Numbered from the stretch's first letter, positions 8,361-18,054 are shown. The stretch is 64,000 bases of DNA from Plasticicumulans acidivorans (GCF_003182095.1 NZ_QGTJ01000009.1:119061-183060), one strand, 5' to 3'. Notes: generated from the letters alone by a model not told the origin. Numbers and translations are program-made.

Positions 8361-9152
8361 TCAGACGAAGTGCATGCTGACGCTGCCGAGATCCTGGTAG
8401 CGCACGGTGATGGCGTCGCCGCGGGCCACCGCCACCGCCGCGGTAATGCCGCCGGTCATGATGAAGGTCCCTGCCGGGATGCTCTCGCCGCGCGCGCCGA
8501 GCATGTTGGCGAGCATCGCCACGCTCGCCGCCGGATGGCCGAGCACCGCCGCGCCGGCGCCGGTCTCCACCACCTCGCCGTTCTTCTCCATGACCACGCC
8601 GAGGTTGCGCACGTCGACCGCCGCCGGCGCGGCGATGCGCCCGCCGCAGACGAAGCGCGCACTCGACGTGTTATCGGCGATCACGCTCTTCAGGTCGAAG
8701 CGGAAGTTCTCGTAGCGCGAGTCGATGACCTCGACCGCCGGGATGACGAAATCCGTCGCCGCCAGCACCGTGCCGATGTGGCAGCCCGGCCCCTTCAGCT
8801 CGGCCTTGGTGACGAAGGCGATCTCGGCCTCGACGCGCGGATGCACCAGCGCGTCGATGGCGATCTCGGCGCCGTCGGGCTGCGCCATGTAGTCGGCGAG
8901 GAAGCCGTAGACCGGCGTCTCCACGCCCATCTGCTTCATCTTCGCGCGCGAGGTCAGCCCCATCTTCAGCCCGGCGAGGCGGTGGCCGCGACCAAGCTTG
9001 CGGGCACGGATCGCGTACTGGATGGCATAGGCGTCATCCCAGTCCATGTCCGGGTATTCGTCGGTGATCTTGGGGATCGCCCGGCGCTGCAGCTCGGCGT
9101 TCTCGATGTGCTCGGCGAGCGCGGCGATGGTCATTGCGTCCAGGGTACTCAT
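8361..9152 (-). CDS. dmpH: 4-Oxalocrotonate decarboxylase
   Basis: A 263-residue member of the hydratase/decarboxylase family (DmpH is 264 aa). The motif [20 protein letters not shown] around residues 103-122 and [19 protein letters not shown] near 193-211 are characteristic. It decarboxylates 2-oxo-3-hexenedioate to 2-oxopent-4-enoate in the dehydrogenase branch of meta-cleavage. In known pathways it forms a complex with the hydratase DmpE, its paralogue four genes upstream. Its ATG overlaps the dmpG stop by 4 bp, implying coupling. Confidence 0.9.
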   Translation of the reverse strand: MSTLDAMTIAALAEHIENAELQRRAIPKITDEYPDMDWDDAYAIQYAIRARKLGRGHRLAGLKMGLTSRAKMKQMGVETPVYGFLADYMAQPDGAEIAIDALVHPRVEAEIAFVTKAELKGPGCHIGTVLAATDFVIPAVEVIDSRYENFRFDLKSVIADNTSSARFVCGGRIAAPAAVDVRNLGVVMEKNGEVVETGAGAAVLGHPAASVAMLANMLGARGESIPAGTFIMTGGITAAVAVARGDAITVRYQDLGSVSMHFV

Positions 9153-10186
9153 GCCGACATCTCCACACTGCGGGCGCGGGCCATGTCCAGCGCCAGATCT
9201 TCGATCATGTCTTCCTGACCGCCGACGGTACCGCGGCGGCCCAGCTCCACCAGCACGTCGCGGGCGCTGACGCCGTACTTGGCCTCGGCGCGCTTGGCGA
9301 ACAGCAGGAACGACGAATACACGCCGGCGAAGCCCAGGGTCAGCGCATCGCGGTCGAGGCGGATCGGGTGATCCATCAGCGGCACCACCAGATCCTCGGC
9401 GACGTCCATGATGCGGTAGGTGTCGACGCCGGTCTCCACGCCCATGCGCGCGCAGACGGCGACGAACACCTCCAGCGGCGTGTTGCCGGCACCGGCACCG
9501 AGCCCGGCGCAGGAGCCGTCGACGCGGCTGGCGCCGGCTTCGACCGCCGCCAGCGAATTGGCGATGCCCATCGCCATGTTGTGATGGCCGTGGAAGCCGA
9601 TCTCGGTCGCCGGATCGAGCGCCGCGCGCAGCGCCGCGATACGCACGCTGACATCATCGGGCAGCATGTAGCCGGCCGAATCGGTGCAGTAGATGCAGTT
9701 GGCGCCGTAGCCCTGCATCAGCCTGGCCTGCTCGATCAGTTTTTCCGGGCTCGCCATGTGCGACATCATCAGGAAGCCGACGGTGTCGAGCCCGCGCTTC
9801 GCGGCGGCCTTGATGTGCTGCTCGGAGACATCGGCCTCGGTGCAGTGGGTGGCGACGCGGATGGTGCCGACGCCGCAGTCCTGCGCCATCGCCAGATCGT
9901 CGACGGTGCCGATGCCCGGCAGCAGCAGCGCCGAGACCCGCGCCTGCTTGAGCTGCGGAATCACCGCGCGCAGGTAGTCCTCGTCGCTGTGCGCCGGAAA
10001 GCCGTAGTTGATCGAGGCACCGCCGAGGCCGTCACCGTGGGTGACTTCGATCAGCGGCACGCCGGCGGCGTCGAGCGCCTTGGCCACGGCGACCATCTGT
10101 TCGAGGCTCATCTGGTGACGCTTGGCGTGCATGCCGTCGCGCAGGCACATGTCGTGCAGCGTGACCTTCTTACCTTGCAGATTCAT
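9149..10186 (-). CDS. dmpG: 4-Hydroxy-2-oxovalerate aldolase
   Basis: A 345-residue HMGL-like TIM barrel, the same length as Dmp[15 protein letters not shown] at the N-terminus carries the Arg16/Asp17/His20 catalytic set. [11 protein letters not shown] carries the metal-binding histidines. It splits 4-hydroxy-2-oxovalerate into pyruvate and acetaldehyde and channels the aldehyde to DmpF. The dmpF gene is immediately upstream (14 bp), as expected for the bifunctional complex. ATG 10186 follows GAGGA. Confidence 0.95.
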   Translation of the reverse strand: MNLQGKKVTLHDMCLRDGMHAKRHQMSLEQMVAVAKALDAAGVPLIEVTHGDGLGGASINYGFPAHSDEDYLRAVIPQLKQARVSALLLPGIGTVDDLAMAQDCGVGTIRVATHCTEADVSEQHIKAAAKRGLDTVGFLMMSHMASPEKLIEQARLMQGYGANCIYCTDSAGYMLPDDVSVRIAALRAALDPATEIGFHGHHNMAMGIANSLAAVEAGASRVDGSCAGLGAGAGNTPLEVFVAVCARMGVETGVDTYRIMDVAEDLVVPLMDHPIRLDRDALTLGFAGVYSSFLLFAKRAEAKYGVSARDVLVELGRRGTVGGQEDMIEDLALDMARARSVEMSA

Positions 10187-10200
10187 CGTCTGGAGTCCTC

Positions 10201-11100
10201 TCAGGCGGTGGCGGTACGGGTGCGCAGCAGTTCTTCGGCGAACATTTCGGCGGTGCGCGCAGCAGCGGCGGTCATGATGTCGAGGTTGCCGGAGTACTTC
10301 GGCAGGTAGTCGCCGAGGCCCTCGACCTCAAGGAAGATCGACACCCGGTTGCCGTCGAACACCGGCCCGTTCTTGATGCGGTAGCCCGGCACGTACTTCT
10401 GCACCTCGGCGAGCATCGCGTGCACCGACTCGGTGATCGCCTCGCGGTTGGGTTCTTCCGCGGTCAGGCAGTGCACGGTGTCACGCATGATCAGCGGCGG
10501 CTCGGCCGGGTTGAGGATGATGATCGCCTTGCCGCGTTCGGCACCGCCGACCTTCTGCACCGCCCCGGAGGTGGTGCGGGTGAACTCGTCGATGTTCTTA
10601 CGGGTGCCCGGTCCGGCCGACTTCGAGGCCACCGTGGCCACGATCTCGGCATAGGGCACGCGCTGCACGCGCGACACCGCGGCGACCATCGGAATCGTCG
10701 CCTGGCCACCGCAGGTGACCATGTTGACGTTCATCTCGCCCTTGCCGACGTGCTCCTTGAGGTTGACCGGCGGCACGCAGAACGGGCCGATCGCCGCCGG
10801 CGTCAGGTCGATGACCAGCACGCCGAGCTCGGTCAGCCGGCGCGAGGTTTCCGGGTGCGCATAGGCCGAAGTGGCATCGAATGCGATACGGATATCATCC
10901 TCACGCACATGTGCCAGCAGGCCGTCGATGCCCTCGGCGGTGGTTTTCAGGCCCATGTCGCGAGCGCGCGCCAGGCCCTCGGAGGCCGGATCGATGCCGA
11001 CCATCCATACCGGTTCGAGCAGCGGGCTGCGCTTCAACTTGTAGAGCAGGTCGGTGCCGATGTTGCCCGGCCCGATCAGGGCGCATTTGATCTTGTTCAT
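10201..11100 (-). CDS. dmpF: Acetaldehyde dehydrogenase (acylating)
   Basis: A 299-residue protein with an N-terminal Rossmann motif ([13 protein letters not shown]) and the acyl-thioester cysteine in [14 protein letters not shown] (Cys130). It oxidises acetaldehyde from DmpG to acetyl-CoA using NAD and CoA, the last step of phenol meta-cleavage. It sits between dmpE (24 bp) and dmpG (14 bp). Sequence features and context agree fully. Confidence 0.95.
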   Translation of the reverse strand: MNKIKCALIGPGNIGTDLLYKLKRSPLLEPVWMVGIDPASEGLARARDMGLKTTAEGIDGLLAHVREDDIRIAFDATSAYAHPETSRRLTELGVLVIDLTPAAIGPFCVPPVNLKEHVGKGEMNVNMVTCGGQATIPMVAAVSRVQRVPYAEIVATVASKSAGPGTRKNIDEFTRTTSGAVQKVGGAERGKAIIILNPAEPPLIMRDTVHCLTAEEPNREAITESVHAMLAEVQKYVPGYRIKNGPVFDGNRVSIFLEVEGLGDYLPKYSGNLDIMTAAAARTAEMFAEELLRTRTATA

Positions 11101-11124
11101 GATGAATTCCTCTGGCTGTGCCGA

Positions 11125-11910
11125 TCAGGCAAAGCGCACCGAGCAGCCGCCGACACCGCCGACACTCAGGCGCATGAAGTCCCCGGCCTGCACCGGCTCC
11201 AGCGGCACCAGCGAACCGGACAGGATCACCTCGCCGGCCTTGAGCGCGATGCCGAAGCCGCCGAGCGTGTTGGCGAGCCAGGCGACGGCGTTGAGCGGTG
11301 AGCCGAGTGCGGCGGCACCGGCGCCGGTGGCAATGATTTCGCCGTTCTTCTCGACCACCATGCCGGCCAGCGCCAGATCGACGCGGCGCGGATCGACCGC
11401 CGCATCGCCGAGCACGAACAGCCCGCATGAGGCGTTGTCGGCGATGGTGTCCTGGATGCGGATCTTCCAGTCGCGGATGCGCGAATCGACCACCTCGAAG
11501 CATGGCATCACGCACTCGGTGGCGCGCAGCACGTCGGTCAGCGTCACCCCCGGCCCTTCCAGGTCGTGCTTGAGGATGAAGGCCAGCTCGCCCTCGGCAC
11601 GCGGCTGGATCAGCTGGCTGGACACCGGCATCTCCTCGCCTTCGCTGTAGACCATGCGGTCGGTGAGGTAGCCGAAATCGGGCTGGTGCACGTCGAGCAT
11701 GCGCATCACCGCCTTCGAGGTGACGCCGATCTTCTTGCCGATGATCTGCTCGCCGTCACCGAGCCGGCGCTGCAGCATGTGCAGCGAAATGTGGTAGGCG
11801 TCGTCGATGCTGAGATCGGCGTGGCGCGCCGTCAGCGGCTCGACGCATTCGCGGGCGCGCAGCGCCTGATACAGCTCGTCGCCGAGCGACTTGAGCAATG
11901 CCTGTTTCAT
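11125..11910 (-). CDS. dmpE: 2-Oxopent-4-enoate hydratase
   Basis: A 261-residue protein starting MKQALLKSLGDELY, matching DmpE length. IQPRAEGELAFILKHDLEGPG near residues 102-122 is the metal-site region equivalent to the DmpH motif. The family hydrates 2-oxopent-4-enoate to 4-hydroxy-2-oxovalerate. A longer reading upstream exists, but ATG 11910 has AGGAG ahead of it and overlaps the dmpD stop by 4 bp, which supports it as the start. It is clearly paralogous to dmpH in the same operon. Confidence 0.92.
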   Translation of the reverse strand: MKQALLKSLGDELYQALRARECVEPLTARHADLSIDDAYHISLHMLQRRLGDGEQIIGKKIGVTSKAVMRMLDVHQPDFGYLTDRMVYSEGEEMPVSSQLIQPRAEGELAFILKHDLEGPGVTLTDVLRATECVMPCFEVVDSRIRDWKIRIQDTIADNASCGLFVLGDAAVDPRRVDLALAGMVVEKNGEIIATGAGAAALGSPLNAVAWLANTLGGFGIALKAGEVILSGSLVPLEPVQAGDFMRLSVGGVGGCSVRFA

Positions 11911-12770
11911 GCAGCGGACTCCTGTTGGGCGGCCGCGTCGGCCTCGGCGAGGAAATCCTCGACCAGGCGGGCGAAGCGGCCGGCGTGTTCGATCTGGGTC
12001 CAGTGGCCGCAGCCGCCGAAGACGTGCAGCTGCGCGTGCGGGACCCACTCGGCCAGCGTCAGCGAGGTCTGCAGCGGAATCACCCGGTCCTCGCGGCCGT
12101 GGATCACCAGGGTTTCGTGGTGCAGCGCGCGGATGTCGGCCTCGCGGCTGGCCAGCGCATCGAGCCAGCGCTGGCGCGGTGCCGGGAACATCGCCGCGAA
12201 CGACTCCTGATAACCGGGCTGGATGCTGGTGCGGTAGCGCAGCTCGGCCAGCTCGTCGTTGACCAGCGTGCGGTCATAGGCGAACAGATCGAGCAGCGTG
12301 CGCATCGCCGCCGGCGAAGGCTGGTAGCCCCAGACGGCGTCGAGCCCGGCGCTGAGCTCACTCGGCACGCCGACGCTGCCCATCAGCACCAGCCGGCGCA
12401 CGCGCTCGGGGTGGGCGATCGCCAGCTTCAGCGCCAGCGCGCCACCGAAGGAATTGCCGACCAGGTCGGCCTGGGCGATGCCGAGCGCATCGAGCACGCC
12501 GAGCGCATGCTCGACCCAGCGCTGCGCCGTGTAGCACTGGTCGGCCGGCCGCTCGCTGGCGCCGAAGCCGAGCATGTCCGGTGCGATCACCCGCCGCCCG
12601 CGCGCCAGCGCCGGCAGCACCGTGCGCCAGTTGGCCCAGGCACTGACCCCCGGCCCGGAGCCGTGGATCAGCAGCAGCGGAAAACCGCTGCCCTGCTCGT
12701 GCAGATGCGTGCGATAGCCGGCGGCGAGGATCTCGCGGCCGCTGTCGACACTGGGGACAGTCGCTGTCAT
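11907..12770 (-). CDS. dmpD: 2-Hydroxymuconic semialdehyde hydrolase
   Basis: A 287-residue alpha/beta hydrolase. The visible triad is Ser107 in GNSFGG, Asp228 in HGREDRVIP and His256 in GGCGHWTQIEH; the oxyanion motif is HGSGPG near 36-41. It hydrolyses the ring-fission product to 2-oxopent-4-enoate and formate, the hydrolytic branch of meta-cleavage used for ketone-type fission products. It starts 7 bp after dmpC and overlaps dmpE. The branch may matter more here because no tautomerase gene is present. Confidence 0.92.
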   Translation of the reverse strand: MTATVPSVDSGREILAAGYRTHLHEQGSGFPLLLIHGSGPGVSAWANWRTVLPALARGRRVIAPDMLGFGASERPADQCYTAQRWVEHALGVLDALGIAQADLVGNSFGGALALKLAIAHPERVRRLVLMGSVGVPSELSAGLDAVWGYQPSPAAMRTLLDLFAYDRTLVNDELAELRYRTSIQPGYQESFAAMFPAPRQRWLDALASREADIRALHHETLVIHGREDRVIPLQTSLTLAEWVPHAQLHVFGGCGHWTQIEHAGRFARLVEDFLAEADAAAQQESAA

Positions 12771-12777
12771 GGCCGCC

Positions 12778-14238
12778 TCACAGCTTCACGCAGACGTTCT
12801 TCAGCTCGGTGTAGAACTCAAGCGAATGCACGCCGCCCTCGCGGCCGATGCCCGACTGCTTGCTGCCGCCGAACGGCGTGCGCAGGTCGCGCAGGAACCA
12901 GGAGTTGATCCAGACGATGCCGGCATCGAGCGTCGCCGCCATGCGGTGCGCGCGGCCGAGGTTGCCGGTCCACACCGCCGCGGCCAGGCCGTAGGGGGTG
13001 TCGTTGGCCAGGCGCACGGCTTCCTCTTCGCTGTCGAAGGGGCGGACGTGGCAGCAGGGGCCGAAGATTTCCTCGCGCACGCAGGCGGCGTCATCGGCCA
13101 GGCCGGTCCAGATCGTCGGCTTGACCCAGCAGCCCTCGGCAAGCGGACCTTCCATGACGAAGGGCTCGCCGCCGGTGACCACGGTCGCGCCCTGCTCGAC
13201 CGCCTTGGCGTAGTAGCCGAGCACCTTGGCGCGGTGCTCCTGGCTGACCAGCGGACCGAGCGTGGTCTGCGGGTCATCCGGGCGGCCCGGGCGCAGGCGC
13301 TCGGCGCCTTCCTTGAGCGCGGCGACGAAGCGCTCGAACAGCGGCCGCTCGACGTAGACGCGCTCGGTGCCGAGGCAGACCTGGCCGCAGTTGGAGAACG
13401 CCGAGCGCAGCGTGCCTTCGATCGCGGCGTCGAAATCGCAGTCGGCGAACACCACCGCCGGGTTCTTGCCGCCGAGCTCGAAGGAGACGTCGCGCACGCC
13501 GACGGCGGCGGCCTTCATGATCGCCGTGCCGGTGCGCGTCTCGCCGGTGAAGGTAATGGCGTCGACACCGGGGTGCTCGGTGAGAAAAGCGCCGGCCGAT
13601 TCCGGGCCGAAACCGTGGATGACGTTGTAGACGCCGGCGGGAATGCCGGCGGCGTTCATCACCTCGCCGAGCAGCGCGGTGGTCAGCGGAGTTTCTTCCG
13701 AGGGCTTGACCACCACGGTGTTGCCGCAGGCCAGCGCCGGACCGACCTTCCAGGTCATCAGCAGCAGCGGCAGGTTCCACGGGCTGATGACGCCGATCAC
13801 GCCCTTGGGCCGGCGCAGCGCGTAGTTCAGCGCGCCGGCGCCGTCCGGCGTCGCCATCGTGAAGCTCTCGGTGGCGACGTTCTTCACCATGTCGGCGAAG
13901 ACCTTGAAGTTCGCCGCGCCGCGCGGGATGTCGACGTGGCGCGCCAGCGAGTACGGCTTGCCGGTGTCGAGGCATTCGGCTTCGAGGAACTCGTCGAAGC
14001 GCGCGTTGATGCCGTCGGCCACCGCATACAGCCGCTCGACGCGCTCGGCCACCGTCAGCCGCCCCCAGGGGCCGGCCAGCGCCGCACGGGCGGCGCGCAC
14101 CGCGGCGTCGACTTCGTCGCGGCCGGCCTCGTGGACCACGGCGATCTGCCGGTTGTCGGTCGGGCTGCGGTCGGCGAAGGTCCGCCCGGAGGCCGAGCCG
14201 ACGTAGGCGCCGTTGATGAAATGCTTGATCTCTCTCAT
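12778..14238 (-). CDS. dmpC: 2-Hydroxymuconic semialdehyde dehydrogenase
   Basis: A 486-residue aldehyde dehydrogenase, exactly the DmpC length from ATG 14238. An in-frame GTG at 14247 is less likely because AGGTGGG sits properly before the ATG. FELGGKNP holds the catalytic Glu and FSNCGQVCLGTERVYV the nucleophilic Cys. It oxidises 2-hydroxymuconic semialdehyde to 4-oxalocrotonate with NAD. It lies 66 bp after dmpB. Confidence 0.93.
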   Translation of the reverse strand: MREIKHFINGAYVGSASGRTFADRSPTDNRQIAVVHEAGRDEVDAAVRAARAALAGPWGRLTVAERVERLYAVADGINARFDEFLEAECLDTGKPYSLARHVDIPRGAANFKVFADMVKNVATESFTMATPDGAGALNYALRRPKGVIGVISPWNLPLLLMTWKVGPALACGNTVVVKPSEETPLTTALLGEVMNAAGIPAGVYNVIHGFGPESAGAFLTEHPGVDAITFTGETRTGTAIMKAAAVGVRDVSFELGGKNPAVVFADCDFDAAIEGTLRSAFSNCGQVCLGTERVYVERPLFERFVAALKEGAERLRPGRPDDPQTTLGPLVSQEHRAKVLGYYAKAVEQGATVVTGGEPFVMEGPLAEGCWVKPTIWTGLADDAACVREEIFGPCCHVRPFDSEEEAVRLANDTPYGLAAAVWTGNLGRAHRMAATLDAGIVWINSWFLRDLRTPFGGSKQSGIGREGGVHSLEFYTELKNVCVKL

Positions 14239-14304
14239 GTTTCCCACCTGTCTAGGGATTGGACCGGCGGGGCGCGCGACGGCGTCCCGTCCCCTGCGCG
14301 CGGC

Positions 14305-15228
14305 TCAGGTCACCACCGTGAGGAAGCGTTCGTTGAGCGCCTGGTCGTGGTAGAAGATCGCGCCGCCGAGGGAATCCGCGGTCCAGCGGATCGGCTCGTA
14401 GTCCGGGTAGTAGGTGTAATCGCCGGAAAACACCTCGTTGCGATTACCCGACGGGTCGAAGAAGTAAATGGTGCGGCCGCGGGTGATGCCGTGGCGGGTC
14501 GGGCCGATGTCGAGCGGAATTTTGAAGCGGCCGATGATGTCGGCGGCGCGCAGCACGTCCTCCCAGGTGCCGAGCATGAAGGAGGCGTGGTGGAAGCGGT
14601 TCTTCTCCGGGTGGCGGATGATCGCCAGGTCGTGCGCCTTCATGCCGCAGGTGAGGAAGCAGCCGATGCGCAGCTCCCCGTCCATGACGTTTTCGGAGAT
14701 GTGGAAGCCGAGCACCTCGGTGAACAGCTTCACCGTGCCGTCGAGGTCGTCGCCGTAGAGCAGGCAGTGGTCGAAGCGCTGCACCTGCATGCCCTTGAGA
14801 CATTCCTCGTGCCACGGATCGGGGTTCTGCAGTCCCATCGCGGTGCCGAGGTAATCCTTCTGCGCATACAGCTCGAAGCTGTGGCCGGTCGGTGAATCGA
14901 AGCGCACGCGCTCGCCGCAGTGCTTGAGCTCGCCGGCGGGAATGCGCTCGACCTTGCAGCCGAATTCCCGCAGGCGCCCGGCCAGCCGGTCCAGCGTCGC
15001 CGGGCTGTCGACCTTGAAGCCCATGTAATCCATGCCGGGGGCATCGGCCTCGCGCAGCACGACGGAGAACCAGTCGCGCTCGTCCCAGCCTTTGAGGTAG
15101 ACGCGACCCTGTTCGTCGCGGTCGCTTTCGATCAGCCCGAGGCGATCGACGTAGTGAGTCAGAGCCGCCGGCAGATCGAGTACGCGGATGCTTACGTGGC
15201 CGGGGCGCAATACGCCAGTCAGGGACAT
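14305..15228 (-). CDS. dmpB: Catechol 2,3-dioxygenase
   Basis: A 307-residue extradiol dioxygenase, identical in length to XylE and DmpB. Two vicinal-oxygen-chelate modules are present, and the Fe(II) ligands are visible as His154 (RFDHCLLYG), His214 (RFHHASFML) and Glu265 (GNRNEVFSG). It opens catechol to 2-hydroxymuconic semialdehyde. AAGGAG precedes ATG 15228. The ferredoxin gene dmpQ lies 17 bp upstream; in related clusters that ferredoxin re-reduces the iron of this enzyme. Confidence 0.96.
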   Translation of the reverse strand: MSLTGVLRPGHVSIRVLDLPAALTHYVDRLGLIESDRDEQGRVYLKGWDERDWFSVVLREADAPGMDYMGFKVDSPATLDRLAGRLREFGCKVERIPAGELKHCGERVRFDSPTGHSFELYAQKDYLGTAMGLQNPDPWHEECLKGMQVQRFDHCLLYGDDLDGTVKLFTEVLGFHISENVMDGELRIGCFLTCGMKAHDLAIIRHPEKNRFHHASFMLGTWEDVLRAADIIGRFKIPLDIGPTRHGITRGRTIYFFDPSGNRNEVFSGDYTYYPDYEPIRWTADSLGGAIFYHDQALNERFLTVVT

Positions 15229-15245
15229 GGGTGTTCTCCTTGCTC

Positions 15246-15608
15246 TCAACGTTGGTGGGTAGCGGCCTCTGCGGGCCGTAAAGTCGGGACATTGCTCTGC
15301 ATTGCGCTGCTGCCGAAAACCCGCTGCATGTGACCGAGCACGCGCAGTTGCACGGCGCTGCGCGGGCAGGCACGGCAGGCGAGGACGATGCCTTTCGCCT
15401 GTTCCTCGTGGGTGATGTGGGCACGGCTCATGCGGCCGGTTTCCACCTCGCCGCTCAACAGCTCGACCTTGCACACGCCGCAGCCGCCGCTGCGGCAGCC
15501 GAGCGGGATACCGCGGCGGCCGAGCTGGTGCATGGCACCGAGCAGGGTCTGTGCTGCGCTACAGGCGTAGCGCTCGCCGCTGTCGAGGATCTCGATCTCG
15601 AAGCTCAT
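15246..15608 (-). CDS. dmpQ: [2Fe-2S] ferredoxin (DmpQ/XylT-like)
   Basis: A 120-residue plant-type ferredoxin. Cluster ligands are Cys38, Cys43 and Cys46 (CRSGGCGVC) plus Cys78. XylT-type ferredoxins reactivate catechol 2,3-dioxygenase by reducing its oxidised iron, and the position directly upstream of dmpB fits this. It is the first gene of the second dmp unit, since a regulator on the other strand lies upstream. The C-terminal tail (about residues 95-120) is slightly longer than in XylT. Confidence 0.88.
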   Translation of the reverse strand: MSFEIEILDSGERYACSAAQTLLGAMHQLGRRGIPLGCRSGGCGVCKVELLSGEVETGRMSRAHITHEEQAKGIVLACRACPRSAVQLRVLGHMQRVFGSSAMQSNVPTLRPAEAATHQR

Positions 15609-15808
15609 TGCTCTCTCCTCCTGCCTCCGGCCCCGCGCTCTGGCGTCGCGGGTGTCCGTTTTCTGTGGTTCAGAATACGCCAGTTTTAGCGATTTAAAAC
15701 ATTTTTATCGATATTTTTTTAGTTTATCCATAAACCGTCGATTACCCCTAAAATGTCGCCTCAACGCGTCCGTTCGAGACGCCCGCCGCACTGTCAGGAC
15801 ACCCCGCC
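15609..15808. promoter_or_regulatory. Divergent promoter region dmpQ / GntR regulator with inverted repeats
   Basis: This 200-bp gap turns AT-rich in its second half. Two inverted repeats stand out: GTTTTA-N6-TAAAAC (15683-15700) and GTTTAT-CC-ATAAAC (15722-15735). They share the half-site GTTTWW, which makes them candidate operators for the adjacent GntR protein. I find no -24/-12 sigma-54 promoter here, so dmpQ transcription is probably sigma-70 dependent. Confidence 0.5.
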
Positions 15809-16546
15809 ATGAACGCCGCCACGCCCACCGAGCCGAATGACGCCGGCAGCGCCACGCTGACCGACATCGCCTACAGCCGCCTGAGCGACGACATCCTCAG
15901 CGGCCGCCTGCTGCCCGACACCAAGCTCGCCATCGAGCACCTGCGCCGCGACTACGGCATCGGCGCCAGCCCGCTGCGCGAGGCGCTGAGCCGGCTCGCC
16001 GCCGACGGCCTGGTCACCGTCATCGGCCAGCGCGGCTTTCGCGTCGCGCCAGCCACCGTCGCCGACCTGCGCGACATCACCCGGCTGCGCATCCTTCTGG
16101 AGACCGAGGCGCTGCGCGAAAGCCTGTGCAGCGGTGACGAGGACTGGGAGGCCGCCGTGGTCGCCGCCTGGTACCGGCTGTCCAAGATCGAGCCCGAGCG
16201 CGGCCAGCGCTTCCCGGAATGGGAGCAGCGCAACCACGAGTTCCACGAGGCGCTGGTCGCCGCCTGCCGCTCGCCGCGGCTGCTGCAGCTGCGCGCCGCG
16301 CTCTACGACCAGCACCGCCGCTACCGCAGCATCGCCGTGCACTACCGCTCGGCCGATCGCGACGTCAGCGGCGAACACGAGGCGATCTACCGCGCCTGCC
16401 TGGAACGGCGCATCGACGACGCCTGCGAACTGAGCCGTGTGCACATCCAGCACACCGCCGATCTGGTCGCCGAGGTGCTCGCCGCCAACAGCGCGCTACC
16501 GCAGCCGGCGCGCGGCCGCGGCCGGCCGCGCAAGGTGGCCGGCTGA
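15809..16546 (+). CDS. GntR-family (FadR/FCD-type) regulator inside the phenol cluster
   Basis: A 245-residue protein. Residues about 18-82 form a winged helix (LSDDILSGRLLPDTKLAIEHL, then GASPLREALSRLAADGLV). The rest is the helical FCD effector domain, with histidines HEFHEAL and HIQHTADL that could bind metal. The C-terminus ends in a basic RGRGRPRKVAG hook-like tail. GntR-type repressors of phenol genes are known (AphS in Comamonas). It is divergent from dmpQ and converges on dmpP with a 7-bp gap, so it splits the usual dmpP-dmpQ junction. The inferred role is repression of dmpQBCDEFGH. Confidence 0.82.
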   Translation: MNAATPTEPNDAGSATLTDIAYSRLSDDILSGRLLPDTKLAIEHLRRDYGIGASPLREALSRLAADGLVTVIGQRGFRVAPATVADLRDITRLRILLETEALRESLCSGDEDWEAAVVAAWYRLSKIEPERGQRFPEWEQRNHEFHEALVAACRSPRLLQLRAALYDQHRRYRSIAVHYRSADRDVSGEHEAIYRACLERRIDDACELSRVHIQHTADLVAEVLAANSALPQPARGRGRPRKVAG

Positions 16547-16553
16547 GCCGCGC

Positions 16554-17615
16554 TCACAGCGCGCGAAACAGCGGGCTGCGGCGGTTGGCCTGCGCCGCGT
16601 CGGCCGCCGACAGGAACTTCTCCATGTAGATGTCGCGCTCGAACAGCCGGCCCTGCATCAGCGTGCTCAGGCAGGCGTCGATCATCGGCGGCGGGCCGCA
16701 CAGATAGGCCTTGTGGCCGCGGAAATCGCTGTTGAAGTACGCCTTCGCCACCTCGTGCACGAAGCCGGTGACGCCCTCCCAGTCATCGCCGGGCAGCGGA
16801 TCGGACAGCGCCGGCACGTAGGCGAACTGCGGGTACTGCGCCGCCAGCGCGCGCAGCCGCGCGTCGTCGTAGAGCTCGGCACGGTGACGGGCGCCGTAGA
16901 TCAGCGTGATCGGCCGCGTGTCACCGCGCTCCAGCAGATCGACGATCATCGACAGCGGGCTGGCCAGGCCGGTACCGCCGGCGAGGAACAGGTGCGAGCC
17001 GGGCGCCGAGCGGCGCACGAAAAAGCGCCCGTACGGCCCGCTCAGACGCAGCGTGTCGCCGACGGCGAGGCGCTCGTGGATGTAGCCGGTGGCCTCGCCG
17101 CCGGGCACGCGACGCACCTGCAGCTCGACGCGGCGCGACTGCGACGGCGGGTTGGCCAGTGAAAAAGCGCGCGGGCGCTCGATCTGCGGCAGCCACAGGT
17201 TGATGTACTGGCCGGCCTGAAAGCTCAGATCGGCGTCGAGTTCGAGCACCACGCGCCGGGCGGTCGGCGTCAGCGTTTCCAGCTCGACCACGGTGGCGTT
17301 GAAGTCGCGCACCGGATGCACTTCGGCGTCAGGATCCTCGTCGATGTCGGCCTCGATGGTCACGTCGCTGCTGAGCGTGGCGCAGCAGGCCAGGCATTTG
17401 CCCTCGTCGCGCTCGAAGTCGAGCAGCGCGAACGGCGAGGCATCGTTGTGTTCGATCTCGCCGTCGCTGACCTGCACCTTGCAGGTCGCGCACAGGCCGT
17501 GGCAGCAGGCGTGCGGCAGCCAGATGCCGGCGCGCAGCGCGGCATCGAGGATGGTCTGGTCCTCGGCGACCTCGATGGTCTGGCCGAGCGGTTCGATGGT
17601 CAGCAGATGGCTCAT
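16554..17615 (-). CDS. dmpP: Phenol hydroxylase reductase component
   Basis: A 353-residue protein, exactly DmpP length. An N-terminal plant-type [2Fe-2S] domain has Cys37, Cys42, Cys45 and Cys77. It is followed by an FAD-binding domain (RAFSLANPP) and an NAD(P)H-binding domain (LFLAGGTGLASPLSMI, then YLCGPPPMIDA). It passes electrons from NADH to the diiron oxygenase. A longer reading begins upstream, but ATG 17615 matches the family start. It is the last gene of dmpKLMNOP. Confidence 0.95.
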   Translation of the reverse strand: MSHLLTIEPLGQTIEVAEDQTILDAALRAGIWLPHACCHGLCATCKVQVSDGEIEHNDASPFALLDFERDEGKCLACCATLSSDVTIEADIDEDPDAEVHPVRDFNATVVELETLTPTARRVVLELDADLSFQAGQYINLWLPQIERPRAFSLANPPSQSRRVELQVRRVPGGEATGYIHERLAVGDTLRLSGPYGRFFVRRSAPGSHLFLAGGTGLASPLSMIVDLLERGDTRPITLIYGARHRAELYDDARLRALAAQYPQFAYVPALSDPLPGDDWEGVTGFVHEVAKAYFNSDFRGHKAYLCGPPPMIDACLSTLMQGRLFERDIYMEKFLSAADAAQANRRSPLFRAL

Positions 17616-17691
17616 CGTGAACGTCTCCCCGGTGGATGGCCGGCGCAGGCCCGGGCTCGGGCCTGCGGGTGGGCGTGATCGCGGCAGCGCC

Positions 17692-18054
17692 TCAGCTGGC
17701 ACTGCCGCCAAGGCCGTCGAGGCCCGGCGTGCGCAGGCGCAGCAGCGACTTGTGGCCGATGCCCTGCTCGGCCAGCGTGCGCGCCGGATCGGGCGTGAAC
17801 GGCTGGCCGTCGAGCAGCCATTCGACGCGGTTCCAGTCGATGCGCGCGAAGTCCGGGTGCTGGGCGTAGGCCGCCGGCAGCACCTGTTCGGTCAGCACCG
17901 AGAACGGCGTATCCGGCGGCAGCGGCACGCAGACCGGGGCGCAGAACATCAGGTGCCGGTCCCAGCCGAGGTAGAGCAGATGGTTGCCGTGGAAATGCTC
18001 GGCGGTATCTTTCGGCTCGCCGCGGTAGGCGAGCACGGTGGCGGATGCGGACAT
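17692..18054 (-). CDS. dmpO: Phenol hydroxylase component P4 (DmpO)
   Basis: A 120-residue protein beginning MSASATVLAYRGEPKDTAEHF, close to DmpO (119 aa). It is the small gamma-type subunit of the multicomponent phenol hydroxylase oxygenase, a dimer of DmpL, DmpN and DmpO. It lies 82 bp after dmpN and 76 bp before dmpP. Recognition rests on length, position and characteristic sequence such as GNHLLYLGWDRHLMFCAPVC. Confidence 0.92.
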   Translation of the reverse strand: MSASATVLAYRGEPKDTAEHFHGNHLLYLGWDRHLMFCAPVCVPLPPDTPFSVLTEQVLPAAYAQHPDFARIDWNRVEWLLDGQPFTPDPARTLAEQGIGHKSLLRLRTPGLDGLGGSAS

